DNA from: Cupriavidus necator
Lineage (GTDB): Bacteria > Pseudomonadota > Gammaproteobacteria > Burkholderiales > Burkholderiaceae
Reading direction: 5' to 3'
DNA length: 64,000 nucleotides
NCBI RefSeq assembly: GCF_013141915.1
Contig: NZ_SROX01000019.1
Coordinates: forward strand, 62,001-126,000
Part shown: positions 26,108-34,964 of the stretch, piece by piece
Position numbering within the stretch: position 1 is the stretch's first letter
Layout of the letters: each line of letters starts with the position of its first letter
Notes under the pieces: generated by a model
Told to the model about the DNA's origin: nothing
The model's database searches: none
Seen by the model: the letters and a program-made list of their open reading frames with translations, nothing else
Program-made: the position numbers and the translations under genes

Positions 26108-27549
26108 GCCAGCAGACCCTGCAATTCGTTGCGCCACAAGACTTCAAGGCGCGCGCCCGCGAGGCACTGGACGATCCCAAGCTGCGCCAGAGCTTCCGCG
26201 GCGCGATGGACTTCCTGCAGGGCAAGCGCCTGGCGCAGTTTCCCGACGCCGATGAACTGGAGCGCCTGCGCGACCTGGGCGAGGCGGTGCGCCAGCACGC
26301 GCTGGCCAACCTGCCGGACCTGCTGGTGCAGCTGGAGGCAAAGCTCACCGCCGCCGGCGTGCAGGTGCACTGGGCCGAGAACGCCGACGAAGCCAACGCG
26401 ATCATCCACCGCATCGCGGCATCGAAGCAGGCGAAGCGCGTGATCAAGGGCAAGTCGATGGCCAGCGAGGAGATCGAGCTGAACCATTACCTGGCCGAAC
26501 GCGGCGTGGACTGCATCGAGTCGGACATGGGCGAATACATCGTCCAGCTGGCCGGCGAGAAGCCGTCGCATATCGTGATGCCGGCGATCCACAAGACCAA
26601 GGGCGACATCGCGCAGCTGTTCACCGCGCATATCCCCGACACGCCCTATACCGAGGACGTCGACGCGCTGATCCAGACCGGCCGACGCGCGCTGCGGCAA
26701 GCCTTTGTCGAGGCGGACATCGGCCTGTCCGGCGTGAACTTCGCCGCCGCCGACACCGGCACGCTGTGGCTGGTCGAGAACGAGGGCAACGGCCGGTTGT
26801 CGACCACCGTGCCCGACGTGCATATCGCCATCATGGGCATGGAGAAAGTGGTGGCCAGGCTCGAGCACATCGTGCCGCTGTCGACACTGCTGACGCGCTC
26901 GGCCACCGGGCAGGCCATCACCACGTACTTCAACCTGATCTCGGGCCCGCGCCGCGCGGGCGAGCGCGATGGTCCGCGCGAAGTCCACCTGGTGCTGCTC
27001 GACAACGGCCGCACGCAGGCCTATGCCGACGCGCAGCTGCGCGCCACGCTGCAATGCATCCGCTGCGGCGCATGCATGAACCACTGCCCGGTCTACACCC
27101 GCATCGGCGGCCATGCCTATGGCACCACCTACCCGGGCCCGATCGGCAAGATCATCTCGCCACACCTGCTCGGGCTGGACGCCACCGCCGACCTGGCCAC
27201 CGCGTCGAGCCTGTGCGGCGCCTGCGGCGAGGTCTGCCCGGTGCGCATCCCGATCCCGCAACTGCTGGTGCGCCTGCGCACCGAGGCCAACCGCAATCCC
27301 GCCGAGCCGGTCGCCCATCCGCTGCGCGGCCAGGGCGCCAAGTACAGCCGCAGCGAGCACCTGGTATGGCGCTTCTGGAGCGGCGCGTATGCGCACCCGG
27401 CCGTGTACCGGCTGTTTCGCTGGGCCGCGACGCGGCTGCGCGCGCTGACGCCGGCGCAGCAGATGGGCTGGACCCAGCACCGCACGCCGCTGCGGCCGGC
27501 GGCGAAGAGCCTGGCGGATTTGCTGAAGGACAAGGGGCAGCCGGAGTAA
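26104..27549 (+). CDS. lutB: L-lactate utilisation Fe-S protein B
   Basis: A 481-residue protein. Residues 60-290 are a LUD domain (KSMASEEIELNHYLAERGVD, SDMGEYIVQLAGEKPSHIVM, ADTGTLWLVENEGNGRL). Residues about 315-390 are a double 4Fe-4S ferredoxin-like domain with CIRCGACMNHCPVY and CGACGEVCPVRIPI. A DUF3390-type tail ends the protein. It carries electrons within the LutABC lactate oxidase. Translation is coupled to lutC by the ATGA overlap at 26104. Confidence 0.94.
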   Translation: MSQQTLQFVAPQDFKARAREALDDPKLRQSFRGAMDFLQGKRLAQFPDADELERLRDLGEAVRQHALANLPDLLVQLEAKLTAAGVQVHWAENADEANAIIHRIAASKQAKRVIKGKSMASEEIELNHYLAERGVDCIESDMGEYIVQLAGEKPSHIVMPAIHKTKGDIAQLFTAHIPDTPYTEDVDALIQTGRRALRQAFVEADIGLSGVNFAAADTGTLWLVENEGNGRLSTTVPDVHIAIMGMEKVVARLEHIVPLSTLLTRSATGQAITTYFNLISGPRRAGERDGPREVHLVLLDNGRTQAYADAQLRATLQCIRCGACMNHCPVYTRIGGHAYGTTYPGPIGKIISPHLLGLDATADLATASSLCGACGEVCPVRIPIPQLLVRLRTEANRNPAEPVAHPLRGQGAKYSRSEHLVWRFWSGAYAHPAVYRLFRWAATRLRALTPAQQMGWTQHRTPLRPAAKSLADLLKDKGQPE

Positions 27550-27590
27550 GAGCGCCGACTGGAACCACAAGCGTACGCGTACCGCCGGCG

Positions 27591-27632
27591 TGCTCCCTCT
27601 GCCGCACGCGGGAGAGGGGAGCAAACACGCGG
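27591..27632. repeat. REP-like palindrome, partial copy
   Basis: TGCTCCC at the left pairs with GGGGAGCA at the right around a GC-rich core in the 156-base lutB-lctP gap. The tail GGGGAGCAAACACGCGGG is shared with the larger element at 29443-29578. It may modulate lctP mRNA levels relative to lut. Confidence 0.6.
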
Positions 27633-27705
27633 GACCGTCGCCGCAGCGGCGGCACCGGCCAATAACACAAAGATTTCCCAAACACCACCAAAGCAGGAGA
27701 CTAAC

Positions 27706-29418
27706 GTGCAACCCTGGACCCAACTCTACACACCGCTAGGCAGCCTGTGGCTGTCCGCGCTGGCGGCAGCCATTCCCATCCTGTTTTTCTTCATCGCGCT
27801 CGCGGTCTGGCGCATGAAGGGCCATGTCGCCGCGGCGGTGACGCTGCTGCTGGCGCTGGCCGTGGCGATCTTCGCCTACGGCATGCCCGCGCAGCAGGCG
27901 CTGGCCGCGGCCGGCTTCGGCTTTGCCTACGGCCTGTGGCCGATTGCGTGGATCATCGTGACCGCGGTGTTCCTCTACAAGATCGTGGTCAAGACCGGGC
28001 AGTTCGACGTGATCCGCGCCTCGGTGCTGTCGATCACCGACGACCAGCGCCTGCAGATGCTGCTGATCGGCTTTGCCTTCGGCGCCTTCCTGGAAGGCGC
28101 GGCGGGCTTCGGCGCGCCGGTGGCGATCACCGCGGCGCTGCTGGTGGGGCTGGGCTTCAATCCGCTGTACGCGGCCGGGCTGTGCCTGATCGCCAATACC
28201 GCGCCGGTGGCATTCGGCGCGATGGGCATTCCCATCATCGTGGCGGGGCAGGTGACCGGCATCGACCCGTTCCATATCGGCGCCATGGCCGGGCGCCAGC
28301 TGCCGCTGCTGTCGCTGCTGGTGCCGTTCTGGCTGGTGTTCATGATGGACGGCGCCAAGGGCGTGCGCGAGACCTGGCCGGCGGCGCTGGTGTGCGGCGG
28401 CAGCTTTGCCGTGACCCAGTACTTCACCTCGAACCATATCGGGCCCGAGCTGCCGGACATCACCTCGGCCCTGGTGAGCCTGGTATCGCTGGCGACGTTC
28501 CTGAAGGTGTGGCAGCCGCGCAGCGCATCGCAACGTGCCGGCGGCAGCGCGGGTGGCGGCGTCAGCGGCGGCACCGTCGCGCTGGCAGGCTTTGGCGGAG
28601 GCTTCGGCGGCGCGCTGCCGAGCCGCCAGGCATCGCCCTACACCGTGGCGCAGACGCTGCGCGCGTGGGCGCCGTTCGGCATCCTGACCGCCATCGTCAC
28701 GGTATGGAGCCTGCAGCCGTTCAAGGCGCTGTTCGCCGCCAACGGCGCGCTCGCCGGTACGGTGCTGAAGTTCAAAGTCCCCGGGCTCGACCAGCTGGTG
28801 ATCAAGGCCGCGCCGATCGTGGCCACGCCCAAGGCCTACGACGCGGTGCAGAAGCTCGACCTGCTCTCCGCGGTCGGCACCGCTATCCTGCTGACCGCGC
28901 TGATCTCCGCCGTGCTGCTGCGCATGAAGCCGCGCGCCCTGCTGGCCACCTTCGGTGAAACGCTGGTGGAACTGGCGCGCCCGGTGCTGTCGATCGGCCT
29001 GGTGCTGGCGTTCGCCTTTGTCGCCAACTACTCCGGCATGTCGTCGACGCTGGCGCTGCTCCTGGCCGGCACCGGCGCCGCGTTCCCGTTCTTCTCGCCG
29101 TTCCTGGGCTGGCTGGGGGTGTTCCTGACCGGGTCCGATACCTCGTCGAACGCCTTGTTCTGCGCGCTGCAGAACACCACGGCGCATCAGATCGGCGTGT
29201 CGGACACGCTGATGGTAGCCGCCAACACCACCGGCGGCGTCACCGCCAAGATGATCTCGCCGCAATCGATCGCGGTGGCGTGCGCGGCGACCGGGCTGGT
29301 GGGCAAGGAGTCGGAGCTGTTCCGGTTTACGGTGAAGCACAGCCTGCTGTTTGCGGTGATCATCGGCATCATCACGGTGGTGCAGGCCTACCTGTTGCCG
29401 GGGATGATTCCGGGCTGA
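27706..29418 (+). CDS. lctP: L-lactate permease
   Basis: A 570-residue inner-membrane H+/lactate symporter with about 12-13 hydrophobic segments. The start is GTG 27706 with GCAGGAGA upstream. Family signatures are FGAFLEGAAGFGAPVAITAA near residue 130, IANTAPVAFGAMGIPIIVAG near 165, and FLTGSDTSSNALFCALQNTT near 485. A Gly-rich loop at residues 280-305 (AGGSAGGGVSGGTVALAGFG) is an unusual cytosolic insertion. It is co-oriented with lutACB and probably induced with it by lactate through LldR. Confidence 0.94.
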   Translation: MQPWTQLYTPLGSLWLSALAAAIPILFFFIALAVWRMKGHVAAAVTLLLALAVAIFAYGMPAQQALAAAGFGFAYGLWPIAWIIVTAVFLYKIVVKTGQFDVIRASVLSITDDQRLQMLLIGFAFGAFLEGAAGFGAPVAITAALLVGLGFNPLYAAGLCLIANTAPVAFGAMGIPIIVAGQVTGIDPFHIGAMAGRQLPLLSLLVPFWLVFMMDGAKGVRETWPAALVCGGSFAVTQYFTSNHIGPELPDITSALVSLVSLATFLKVWQPRSASQRAGGSAGGGVSGGTVALAGFGGGFGGALPSRQASPYTVAQTLRAWAPFGILTAIVTVWSLQPFKALFAANGALAGTVLKFKVPGLDQLVIKAAPIVATPKAYDAVQKLDLLSAVGTAILLTALISAVLLRMKPRALLATFGETLVELARPVLSIGLVLAFAFVANYSGMSSTLALLLAGTGAAFPFFSPFLGWLGVFLTGSDTSSNALFCALQNTTAHQIGVSDTLMVAANTTGGVTAKMISPQSIAVACAATGLVGKESELFRFTVKHSLLFAVIIGIITVVQAYLLPGMIPG

Positions 29419-29442
29419 TGGATCGGCGTCGAGGCCTCCGCT

Positions 29443-29578
29443 GTGCTCCCCTCTCCCGCCTGCGGGAGAGGGGTTGGGGGAGAGGGCCGGCGCGTGCTGG
29501 CGCGACGGCCTTCACTCCGTGGAGACTCCTGCCCTCTCCCCCGCCCCTCTCCCATAAATGGGAGAGCGGAGCAAACCC
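29443..29578. repeat. REP-like double palindrome after lctP
   Basis: Two hairpins stand head to head. The first is CTCTCCCGCCTGCGGGAGAG near 29451. The second is CTCTCCCATAAATGGGAGAG near 29546. The flanking GGGGGAGAGGGC and GCCCTCTCCCCC arms are inverted repeats of each other about 60 bases apart. This is the common extragenic GGGAGAGGG palindrome type of beta- and gamma-proteobacteria. It lies between convergent lctP and the CoA-transferase and may act as a terminator. Confidence 0.7.
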
Positions 29579-29585
29579 GCGCGGA

Positions 29586-30737
29586 TCAGGCGTTGCCAGC
29601 AGACGCAGCGGCGCCTGAATCCAGAAACGCCTCTCCCTCCGTCAGCGGTGCATGCCGATAAGTCGCCGGCGTGCGGCTCAGCTTGACCGGCGCACCCAGC
29701 CCCTTGTAGCCACCCTCCATCTCCACCACCATCCCGCGGTGCCGCGTATGCGGATGCTGCAAGGCATCGGCCACCGACAGCACCGGCGCGCAGGGCACGC
29801 CTGCGGCCACCAGCTCGTCGGCCAGCGCCTTGCCCTCGAATGCGGACAGCGTGGCTTCCAGTTCCGCCTTCAGCGCCACGCGGTTCACCGAGCGCGCGCC
29901 CGCCGTGGCATAGCGCTCGTCATCGGCCAGCGCAGGCAACCGCAGGTGCTCGCACAGGATGCGGAACTGCCGGTCGTTGCCCACTGCCAGGAAGATCGGG
30001 TCCGTGGCAGTCGCCACCGTGTCGTAGGGGTAGATGTTCGGGTGCGCGTTGCCGGTGCGCTGCGGCGTCTTGCCGTTCATGAACCAGTTGGCCGCATGCG
30101 GATGCAGCAGCGACAGCCCCGAGTCATACAGCGCGGCTTCGACAAACTGCCCGCGTCCGCTGCGCGCGCGCTCCTGCAAGGCAAGCAACACGCCGATCAC
30201 GGCATTGAGGCCGGTCACCATGTCCACCACCGGCAACCCGACCCGCAGCGGATCGCGATCGGCCTCGCCGTTGATGCTCATGATGCCGGACATGGCCTGG
30301 ATCGCGGCATCGTAGCCGGGCAGGCCACCCAGCGGGCCGTCGGCGCCGAAGCCGGACACGCGGCAATGGACCAGCCGCGGGAAGCGCGCGGACAGCACGT
30401 CATAACCCAGCCCCCACTTCTCGAGCGTGCCGGTCTTGAAGTTTTCGACCAGCACGTCGGCCTCGGCCAGCAGCGCCAGCAGCACCTCGCGGTCCGGCTC
30501 GGCGGCCAGGTCCAGGCGCATCACGCGCTTGTTGCGGTTCAGGCCGAAGTAGTAGGACGCTACGCCGTCCTTGAACGGCGGCCCCCAGGTACGCGTGTCG
30601 TCGCCCTGCGGCGGCTCGATCTTGAGCACGTCGGCGCCGTGGTCGCCCAGGATCTGGCCACAGTACGGGCCGCCCAGGATGCGCGACAGGTCGACCACGC
30701 GGATGCCGGCGAGCGCGCCGGGGCTGGCTTGGTTCAT
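29586..30737 (-). CDS. Family III CoA-transferase (CaiB/BaiF)
   Basis: A 383-residue cytosolic enzyme starting at ATG 30737 with AAGGGGAT upstream. The start GIRVVDLSRILGGPYCGQIL and DVLKIEPPQGDDTR are typical. The catalytic aspartate is in LPGYDAAIQAMSG (about residue 165). It transfers CoA between a carboxylic acid and an acyl-CoA. It lies after a Bug receptor and an acyl-CoA dehydrogenase on the same strand, so it probably activates the imported acid; the acid is unknown. Confidence 0.9.
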   Translation of the reverse strand: MNQASPGALAGIRVVDLSRILGGPYCGQILGDHGADVLKIEPPQGDDTRTWGPPFKDGVASYYFGLNRNKRVMRLDLAAEPDREVLLALLAEADVLVENFKTGTLEKWGLGYDVLSARFPRLVHCRVSGFGADGPLGGLPGYDAAIQAMSGIMSINGEADRDPLRVGLPVVDMVTGLNAVIGVLLALQERARSGRGQFVEAALYDSGLSLLHPHAANWFMNGKTPQRTGNAHPNIYPYDTVATATDPIFLAVGNDRQFRILCEHLRLPALADDERYATAGARSVNRVALKAELEATLSAFEGKALADELVAAGVPCAPVLSVADALQHPHTRHRGMVVEMEGGYKGLGAPVKLSRTPATYRHAPLTEGEAFLDSGAAASAGNA

Positions 30738-30759
30738 GGCTGCGATCCCCTTTGCGATG

Positions 30760-31734
30760 TCAGTCAAGCTGGGCACCGGACTTCTGCACCACGGCGCGCC
30801 ACTTGCCCACCTCGGCCTTGACGAAGCCGCCCAGCTGCTCGGGCGTGGTCGACGGCGCGAACTCCAGGCCCTGGGCCTGCAGGGTCTTGCGCACCTCGGG
30901 CTGCTTCAGGGCATCGGCAAAGGCGCGGTTGAGCTTGCCGATCACTTCGGGCGGCGTGCCGGCCGGTGCGACCACGCCGAAGAACACCGACACATCAAAC
31001 CCCGGCACGCCCTGCTCGGCCACCGTCGGCACCTCCGGCAGCGCCTGCGAACGGGCCTTGGTGGTCACGCCCAGCGCACGCACCTTGCCGCTCTTGATGA
31101 AGGGCATCGCGGTCAGCACGTCGGTAAAGGTCATGCTGACCTGGCCGCCCAGCAGGTCGTTCAGCGCGGGACCGGTGCCCTTGTACGGGATGTGCTGGAA
31201 ATCGGTGCCGGTGACGTTGTTGAACAGCACCCCGGCCAGGTGCGACGAGGCGCCGTTGCCAGACGAGGCATAGGTCAGCTTGCCCGGGTGCGCCTTGCCG
31301 TAGGCAATCAGCTCGTTGACGTTCTTCGCCGGCACCGACGGATTGACCACCAGCACGTTGGGCAGCTGCCCGATCTGGATCACCGGCGCGAAGCTCTTGA
31401 CCGGGTCGTAGTTGATCTTGCGGTACAGGCTGACGTTGATCGCCAGCGGCGCCGAAGTGCCGAACATCAGCGTGTAGCCATCGGGCTCGGCGCGCGCCAC
31501 GGCCTCCGCGCCGATATTGCCGCCGGCGCCGGCGCGGTTTTCCACCACTACCGGCTGGCCCAGGCTGGACTTGAGCGCGGCGGCGAGCGTGCGCGCCATG
31601 GCATCGGTGGGACCGCCCGGCGGGTACGTGACGACCATCATGATCGGCTTGGAAGGGAAGTCCTTCTGCGCGAAGGCGGGGGCGATAAACAGCGAGCACG
31701 CGGCGAGGGCCGCGACGCGGTGCCAGAGTTTCAT
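30760..31734 (-). CDS. Tripartite tricarboxylate transporter (Bug) periplasmic receptor
   Basis: A 324-residue protein with a 22-residue signal peptide (MKLWHRVAALAACSLFIAPA, cut after AFA). KPIMMVVTYPPGGPTDAMAR and VVENRAGAGGNIGAEAVARA are the diagnostic Bug segments that surround the carboxylate of the ligand. Family members bind carboxylates or aromatic acids. No TctA or TctB gene is adjacent, so it is an orphan receptor. It sits 23 bases upstream of the CoA-transferase gene and 82 bases downstream of the acyl-CoA dehydrogenase, a likely operon. Confidence 0.92.
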   Translation of the reverse strand: MKLWHRVAALAACSLFIAPAFAQKDFPSKPIMMVVTYPPGGPTDAMARTLAAALKSSLGQPVVVENRAGAGGNIGAEAVARAEPDGYTLMFGTSAPLAINVSLYRKINYDPVKSFAPVIQIGQLPNVLVVNPSVPAKNVNELIAYGKAHPGKLTYASSGNGASSHLAGVLFNNVTGTDFQHIPYKGTGPALNDLLGGQVSMTFTDVLTAMPFIKSGKVRALGVTTKARSQALPEVPTVAEQGVPGFDVSVFFGVVAPAGTPPEVIGKLNRAFADALKQPEVRKTLQAQGLEFAPSTTPEQLGGFVKAEVGKWRAVVQKSGAQLD

Positions 31735-31816
31735 GGCGTTGTCTCCTGGGTATAGGACGTCTCCCGCCCGGTGGCGGGATGGTGTTGCGGGGGATTGGTG
31801 CCCGACGTGGATCCGG

Positions 31817-33616
31817 TCAGAACACGTTGACCTGGTCCACCGCGCCGGCGGCGTGCACCGTGCCGTCAGCCGGCGCGACGGTCTCGGCCAGCCACTTGGG
31901 CTCGGCCTGCGCCGCCAGCGGATCCTGCGGCAGCACGCGATGGCGCAGGACCAGCTGCGCCAGCCGCATGCGGCGCACCGAGCCGATGCGCCCGGCTTCC
32001 CAGGCCATCGCCACCGCGCTGGTCACGTGGTACAGCGCCGAGGCCGCCTGGCGCGCCAGCAGCTCGCCGTCGGCGCCGGCCTCGGCGGCCTGGCCGGCCA
32101 GCGTCGCCGCGGCGGCGATGGCGCGCTCGAACACGGCGCGGGCACCGGCGTGCAGCGGCGTATCGGCCAGCAACGCGGCCAGGTGCGCCTGCAACACAGG
32201 CAGCGCGCCTTCGCGCCGCACCGCGCGCAGGACGTCGAGCGCGACGATATTGCTGGTGCCTTCCCAGATCGAGCCGAGGTGCGCGTCGCGCAGCAGGCGC
32301 GGGTCGCTCCATTCCTCGATATAGCCGCAGCCGCCGCGGATCTCCATGGCGTCGCCGGTGACCTTGCGCGCGTCGCGGCAGGCGCGGAACTTGATCAGCG
32401 GCGTCAGGATGCGCATCAGCGGGTAGGCGTCGGCCTCGCCGGCGTCGGCGCGGCGCAGCGCCTCGGCGGTCTGGAACACCATGGTGCGCGCCTGCTCGGT
32501 CGGCAACGTCAGCTTGAGCAGCTGGCGGCGCATCAGCGGCATGTCCTGCAGGCGCTTGCCGAATGCCTGGCGCTCGCGCGCGATGAACAGGCCTTCGGTC
32601 AGCGCGCGGCGCATCAGCCCGGCGGCGCGCACGCCGTTGGACAGGCGCGAGTTGTTGATCATGTCGGCCATCTGCACGAAGCCGCGGCCGGGTTCGCCTA
32701 CCAGGTAAGCGTGCGCGCCCTCCAGCCGGATTTCACCGCTGGCCATCGAGCGCGTGCCCAGCTTGTCCTTCAGGCGGATGATGCGGTAGTGGTTGGCGCT
32801 GCCGTCGGCCAGCTTGCGCGGCAGCAGGAACAGCGACACGCCCTTGTGGCCGGGCACGGCGTTGCCGGCCTCGTCCTCCACCCGCGCCAGCACCATCGCC
32901 AGCGCGGCATCGGGGTTGGAGCAGAACCACTTGTCGCCGAGCAGGCGCCAGCCGCCCTCGGCCGAGGCATCGCGCACCGCGCGCGTGGCGGTGGCGGCCA
33001 CGTCGGAGCCGGCGCCCTGCTCGGTCATGAACATCGCGCCCTGGTACAGGTCGTCGAACACCTGCGTGGTCAGGCTGGGCAGGAAGCGCTCGACCAGCGC
33101 CGGGTCGCCGAACTTGCGCAGCGTGCGCGTCAGCGAATCGGTCATCGACAGCGGGCAGCACAGGCCGAACTCGGCCTGCACGAACAGATACGTGAGCGCG
33201 TACTTGGCCGCCGGCGGCATGGGCTGGTCCCAGCCCAGCACGCCGCCGCGGTGCGAGGCCGCGGCGAGGCCGAATTCGGCAAAGGCCACGCGCTCCATCT
33301 CGACATAGGCCGGGTGCTTTTCGATGCGCTGCGCGTCCACGCCCGAGCGGGTGCGGTAAGTGAGCCCGGGCGGGTTCCGGTCGGCCACGCCGGCCAGTTC
33401 GTCAAGCACGCCGCCGGCCAGCGCGCCCATGCGCTCGAGGTGCGGCATCAGGTGGTTGAACAGGTCGGGCGGCAGGTACAGCGGGAGCAGCGCGCGCAGG
33501 TCCGGGTCGGCGGCGAACAGGCTGCCACCCTGGCGGTCGGGCACCGGATGGGCGGCGGCCGCCACGGGCGCGGCCGCGGCTTGCTGGGGGATGTCGCGCA
33601 CGGCGCTGGATGGCAT
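31817..33616 (-). CDS. AidB-like acyl-CoA dehydrogenase
   Basis: A 599-residue flavoenzyme starting at ATG 33616, preceded by CCAGGAGACC. It is longer than ordinary acyl-CoA dehydrogenases (about 380), with an N-terminal extension and an extra C-terminal helical region. FMTEQGAGSDVAATATRA, LLGDKWFCSNPDAALAMVLA, and EIRGGCGYIEEWSDPRLLRD followed by GSIWEGTSNIVALDVLRA are typical of the AidB/isovaleryl branch. It may dehydrogenate the CoA ester made by the neighbouring CoA-transferase; AidB members can also bind DNA. The divergent LysR gene at 33738 is a probable regulator. Confidence 0.88.
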   Translation of the reverse strand: MPSSAVRDIPQQAAAAPVAAAAHPVPDRQGGSLFAADPDLRALLPLYLPPDLFNHLMPHLERMGALAGGVLDELAGVADRNPPGLTYRTRSGVDAQRIEKHPAYVEMERVAFAEFGLAAASHRGGVLGWDQPMPPAAKYALTYLFVQAEFGLCCPLSMTDSLTRTLRKFGDPALVERFLPSLTTQVFDDLYQGAMFMTEQGAGSDVAATATRAVRDASAEGGWRLLGDKWFCSNPDAALAMVLARVEDEAGNAVPGHKGVSLFLLPRKLADGSANHYRIIRLKDKLGTRSMASGEIRLEGAHAYLVGEPGRGFVQMADMINNSRLSNGVRAAGLMRRALTEGLFIARERQAFGKRLQDMPLMRRQLLKLTLPTEQARTMVFQTAEALRRADAGEADAYPLMRILTPLIKFRACRDARKVTGDAMEIRGGCGYIEEWSDPRLLRDAHLGSIWEGTSNIVALDVLRAVRREGALPVLQAHLAALLADTPLHAGARAVFERAIAAAATLAGQAAEAGADGELLARQAASALYHVTSAVAMAWEAGRIGSVRRMRLAQLVLRHRVLPQDPLAAQAEPKWLAETVAPADGTVHAAGAVDQVNVF

Positions 33617-33737
33617 GGCTGGTCTCCTGGTATGGGGTGGGTGCCGGCTTGCGGCCCCTTTGGCTTCCATTATTCAAACCCCGAGGATTTGCGTCTAATT
33701 CTAAAATTGGCTTGATTCATATAATTTCTGTATCGCC

Positions 33738-34673
33738 ATGGAATTCCGCCACCTGCGTTACTTCCTCGTGCTGGCCGAGGAACTGCACTTTGGCCGGGCC
33801 GCGCGTCGGCTTGCCATCTCGCAGCCGCCGCTGTCGCTCAATATCCAGCAGCTCGAGGCCTCGGTCGGGGCGCGGCTGTTCGACCGCGACAGCCGCGGCG
33901 TGCGGCTGACCGCGGCCGGGCGGGCCTTTCGCGAATCAGCCACGGCCCTGCTGGCGCAGGCCGAGGCCGCGCGGGTGCTGGCGCGCGAGATCGAAGCCGG
34001 CGCGGTCGGGCGCCTGCGCGTTGGCTTTGTCGGCTCGATGCTGTACCGGGGGCTGCCGCAGACACTGCGCGAATTCCAGGCAGCCTACCCCGGCATCCAG
34101 GTGGCGCTGACCGAGCTGAACTCGCAGGAGCAGATCGACGCGCTGCTGCACGACGAACTCGACGCCGCCTTCATCCACACCGGCCGGGTGCCGGACACGC
34201 TGCAGGCGACGCTGGTGCATACCGAGCCCTTTGTCTGCTGCCTGCCCGCCGACCATGCACTGGCCAAGCTGGCCGAACTGCCGCTGGCGGCATTGCGCGG
34301 CGAGCCCTTCGTGCTTTTTTCGCGCAAGGCCTCGCCCGACTACTACAGCCGGATCTTCGACATGTGCGCCGCGCAAGGCTTCTCTCCGCAGATCCGGCAT
34401 GAGGTGCGGCACTGGCTGTCGGTGGTGTCGCTGGTGTCGCAGGGGATGGGCGTGGCGGTGGTGCCGGCGGCGCTGGCGCGTTCCGGCATGGCCGGTGCCG
34501 CGTTCCGGCCGCTGGCGGACGCGGCGGTGCGCTCGGAGGTCTACTGTGCGTGGAAAGTCGCACCGGACCATCCGGCACGCGACCACTTTGTCGCCATGGT
34601 GGCGGCGAAGGCGGCAGGCCCGCAAGGCAGCCATCAAGAAAAAGCCACCGGTCCAGGGACCGATGGCTTGTGA
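33738..34673 (+). CDS. LysR-family regulator of the CoA-transferase/ACAD cassette
   Basis: A 311-residue LysR protein starting at ATG 33738. The winged helix MEFRHLRYFLVLAEELHFGR with ARRLAISQPPLSLNIQQLE resembles the BenM/CatM branch, which senses aromatic or unsaturated acids. It is divergent from the acyl-CoA dehydrogenase with 121 bases between. That gap includes an AT-rich block at 33695-33730 suited to a LysR operator. The last codons overlap a hairpin with a T-run on the opposite strand. Confidence 0.92.
   Translation: MEFRHLRYFLVLAEELHFGRAARRLAISQPPLSLNIQQLEASVGARLFDRDSRGVRLTAAGRAFRESATALLAQAEAARVLAREIEAGAVGRLRVGFVGSMLYRGLPQTLREFQAAYPGIQVALTELNSQEQIDALLHDELDAAFIHTGRVPDTLQATLVHTEPFVCCLPADHALAKLAELPLAALRGEPFVLFSRKASPDYYSRIFDMCAAQGFSPQIRHEVRHWLSVVSLVSQGMGVAVVPAALARSGMAGAAFRPLADAAVRSEVYCAWKVAPDHPARDHFVAMVAAKAAGPQGSHQEKATGPGTDGL
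34638..34669 (-). terminator. Leftward intrinsic terminator inside the LysR 3' end
   Basis: A 13-bp stem with one mismatch (34642-34654 with 34657-34669) is followed on the minus strand by TTTTTC. It would stop leftward transcription, yet no leftward gene is recognised just upstream (34670-34960), which suggests an unannotated leftward transcript. Confidence 0.55.
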
Positions 34674-34700
34674 AGTACGCGTGGAACGGGGTGTTCAGCG

Positions 34701-34732
34701 TGCCGTGAGCTTAACGCCGCTGGCTTACGGCA
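34701..34732. other. Hairpin in the lysR-feoA gap
   Basis: TGCCGTGAGC (34701-34710) and GCTTACGGCA (34723-34732) form a 10-bp stem with one G-T wobble. With the terminator at 34638-34669 and the Fur box at 34885 it could belong to a structured, iron-controlled RNA. Confidence 0.3.
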
Positions 34733-34884
34733 TCCAATAACGCAAATGCAGTAATTGAGCGCCGCCACCGAAGCGCGAGACCGCGCCACTAAGCGGTTAT
34801 CATTCGCTTCCTGCCATGCGCCACCGCGGCCATGGCCGCTTGCCCACCCTTGGAGGGGGCAACGCGAAGCCTCATTTGCGATAC

Positions 34885-34903
34885 AATGAAAACGATTTTC
34901 ATT
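34885..34903. promoter_or_regulatory. Fur box upstream of feoA
   Basis: AATGAAAACGATTTTCATT is a perfect palindrome of Fur-box type with 8-base arms around CGA. It overlaps a TACAAT -10-like hexamer (34882-34887). It lies 62 bases before feoA and should give iron repression of feoAB. Confidence 0.8.
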
Positions 34904-34964
34904 TACATACCCCGGCGCGGTCGCGCGGACCGCTTGGCGGCAGGCCGCGCCACGGACTGGAAGC

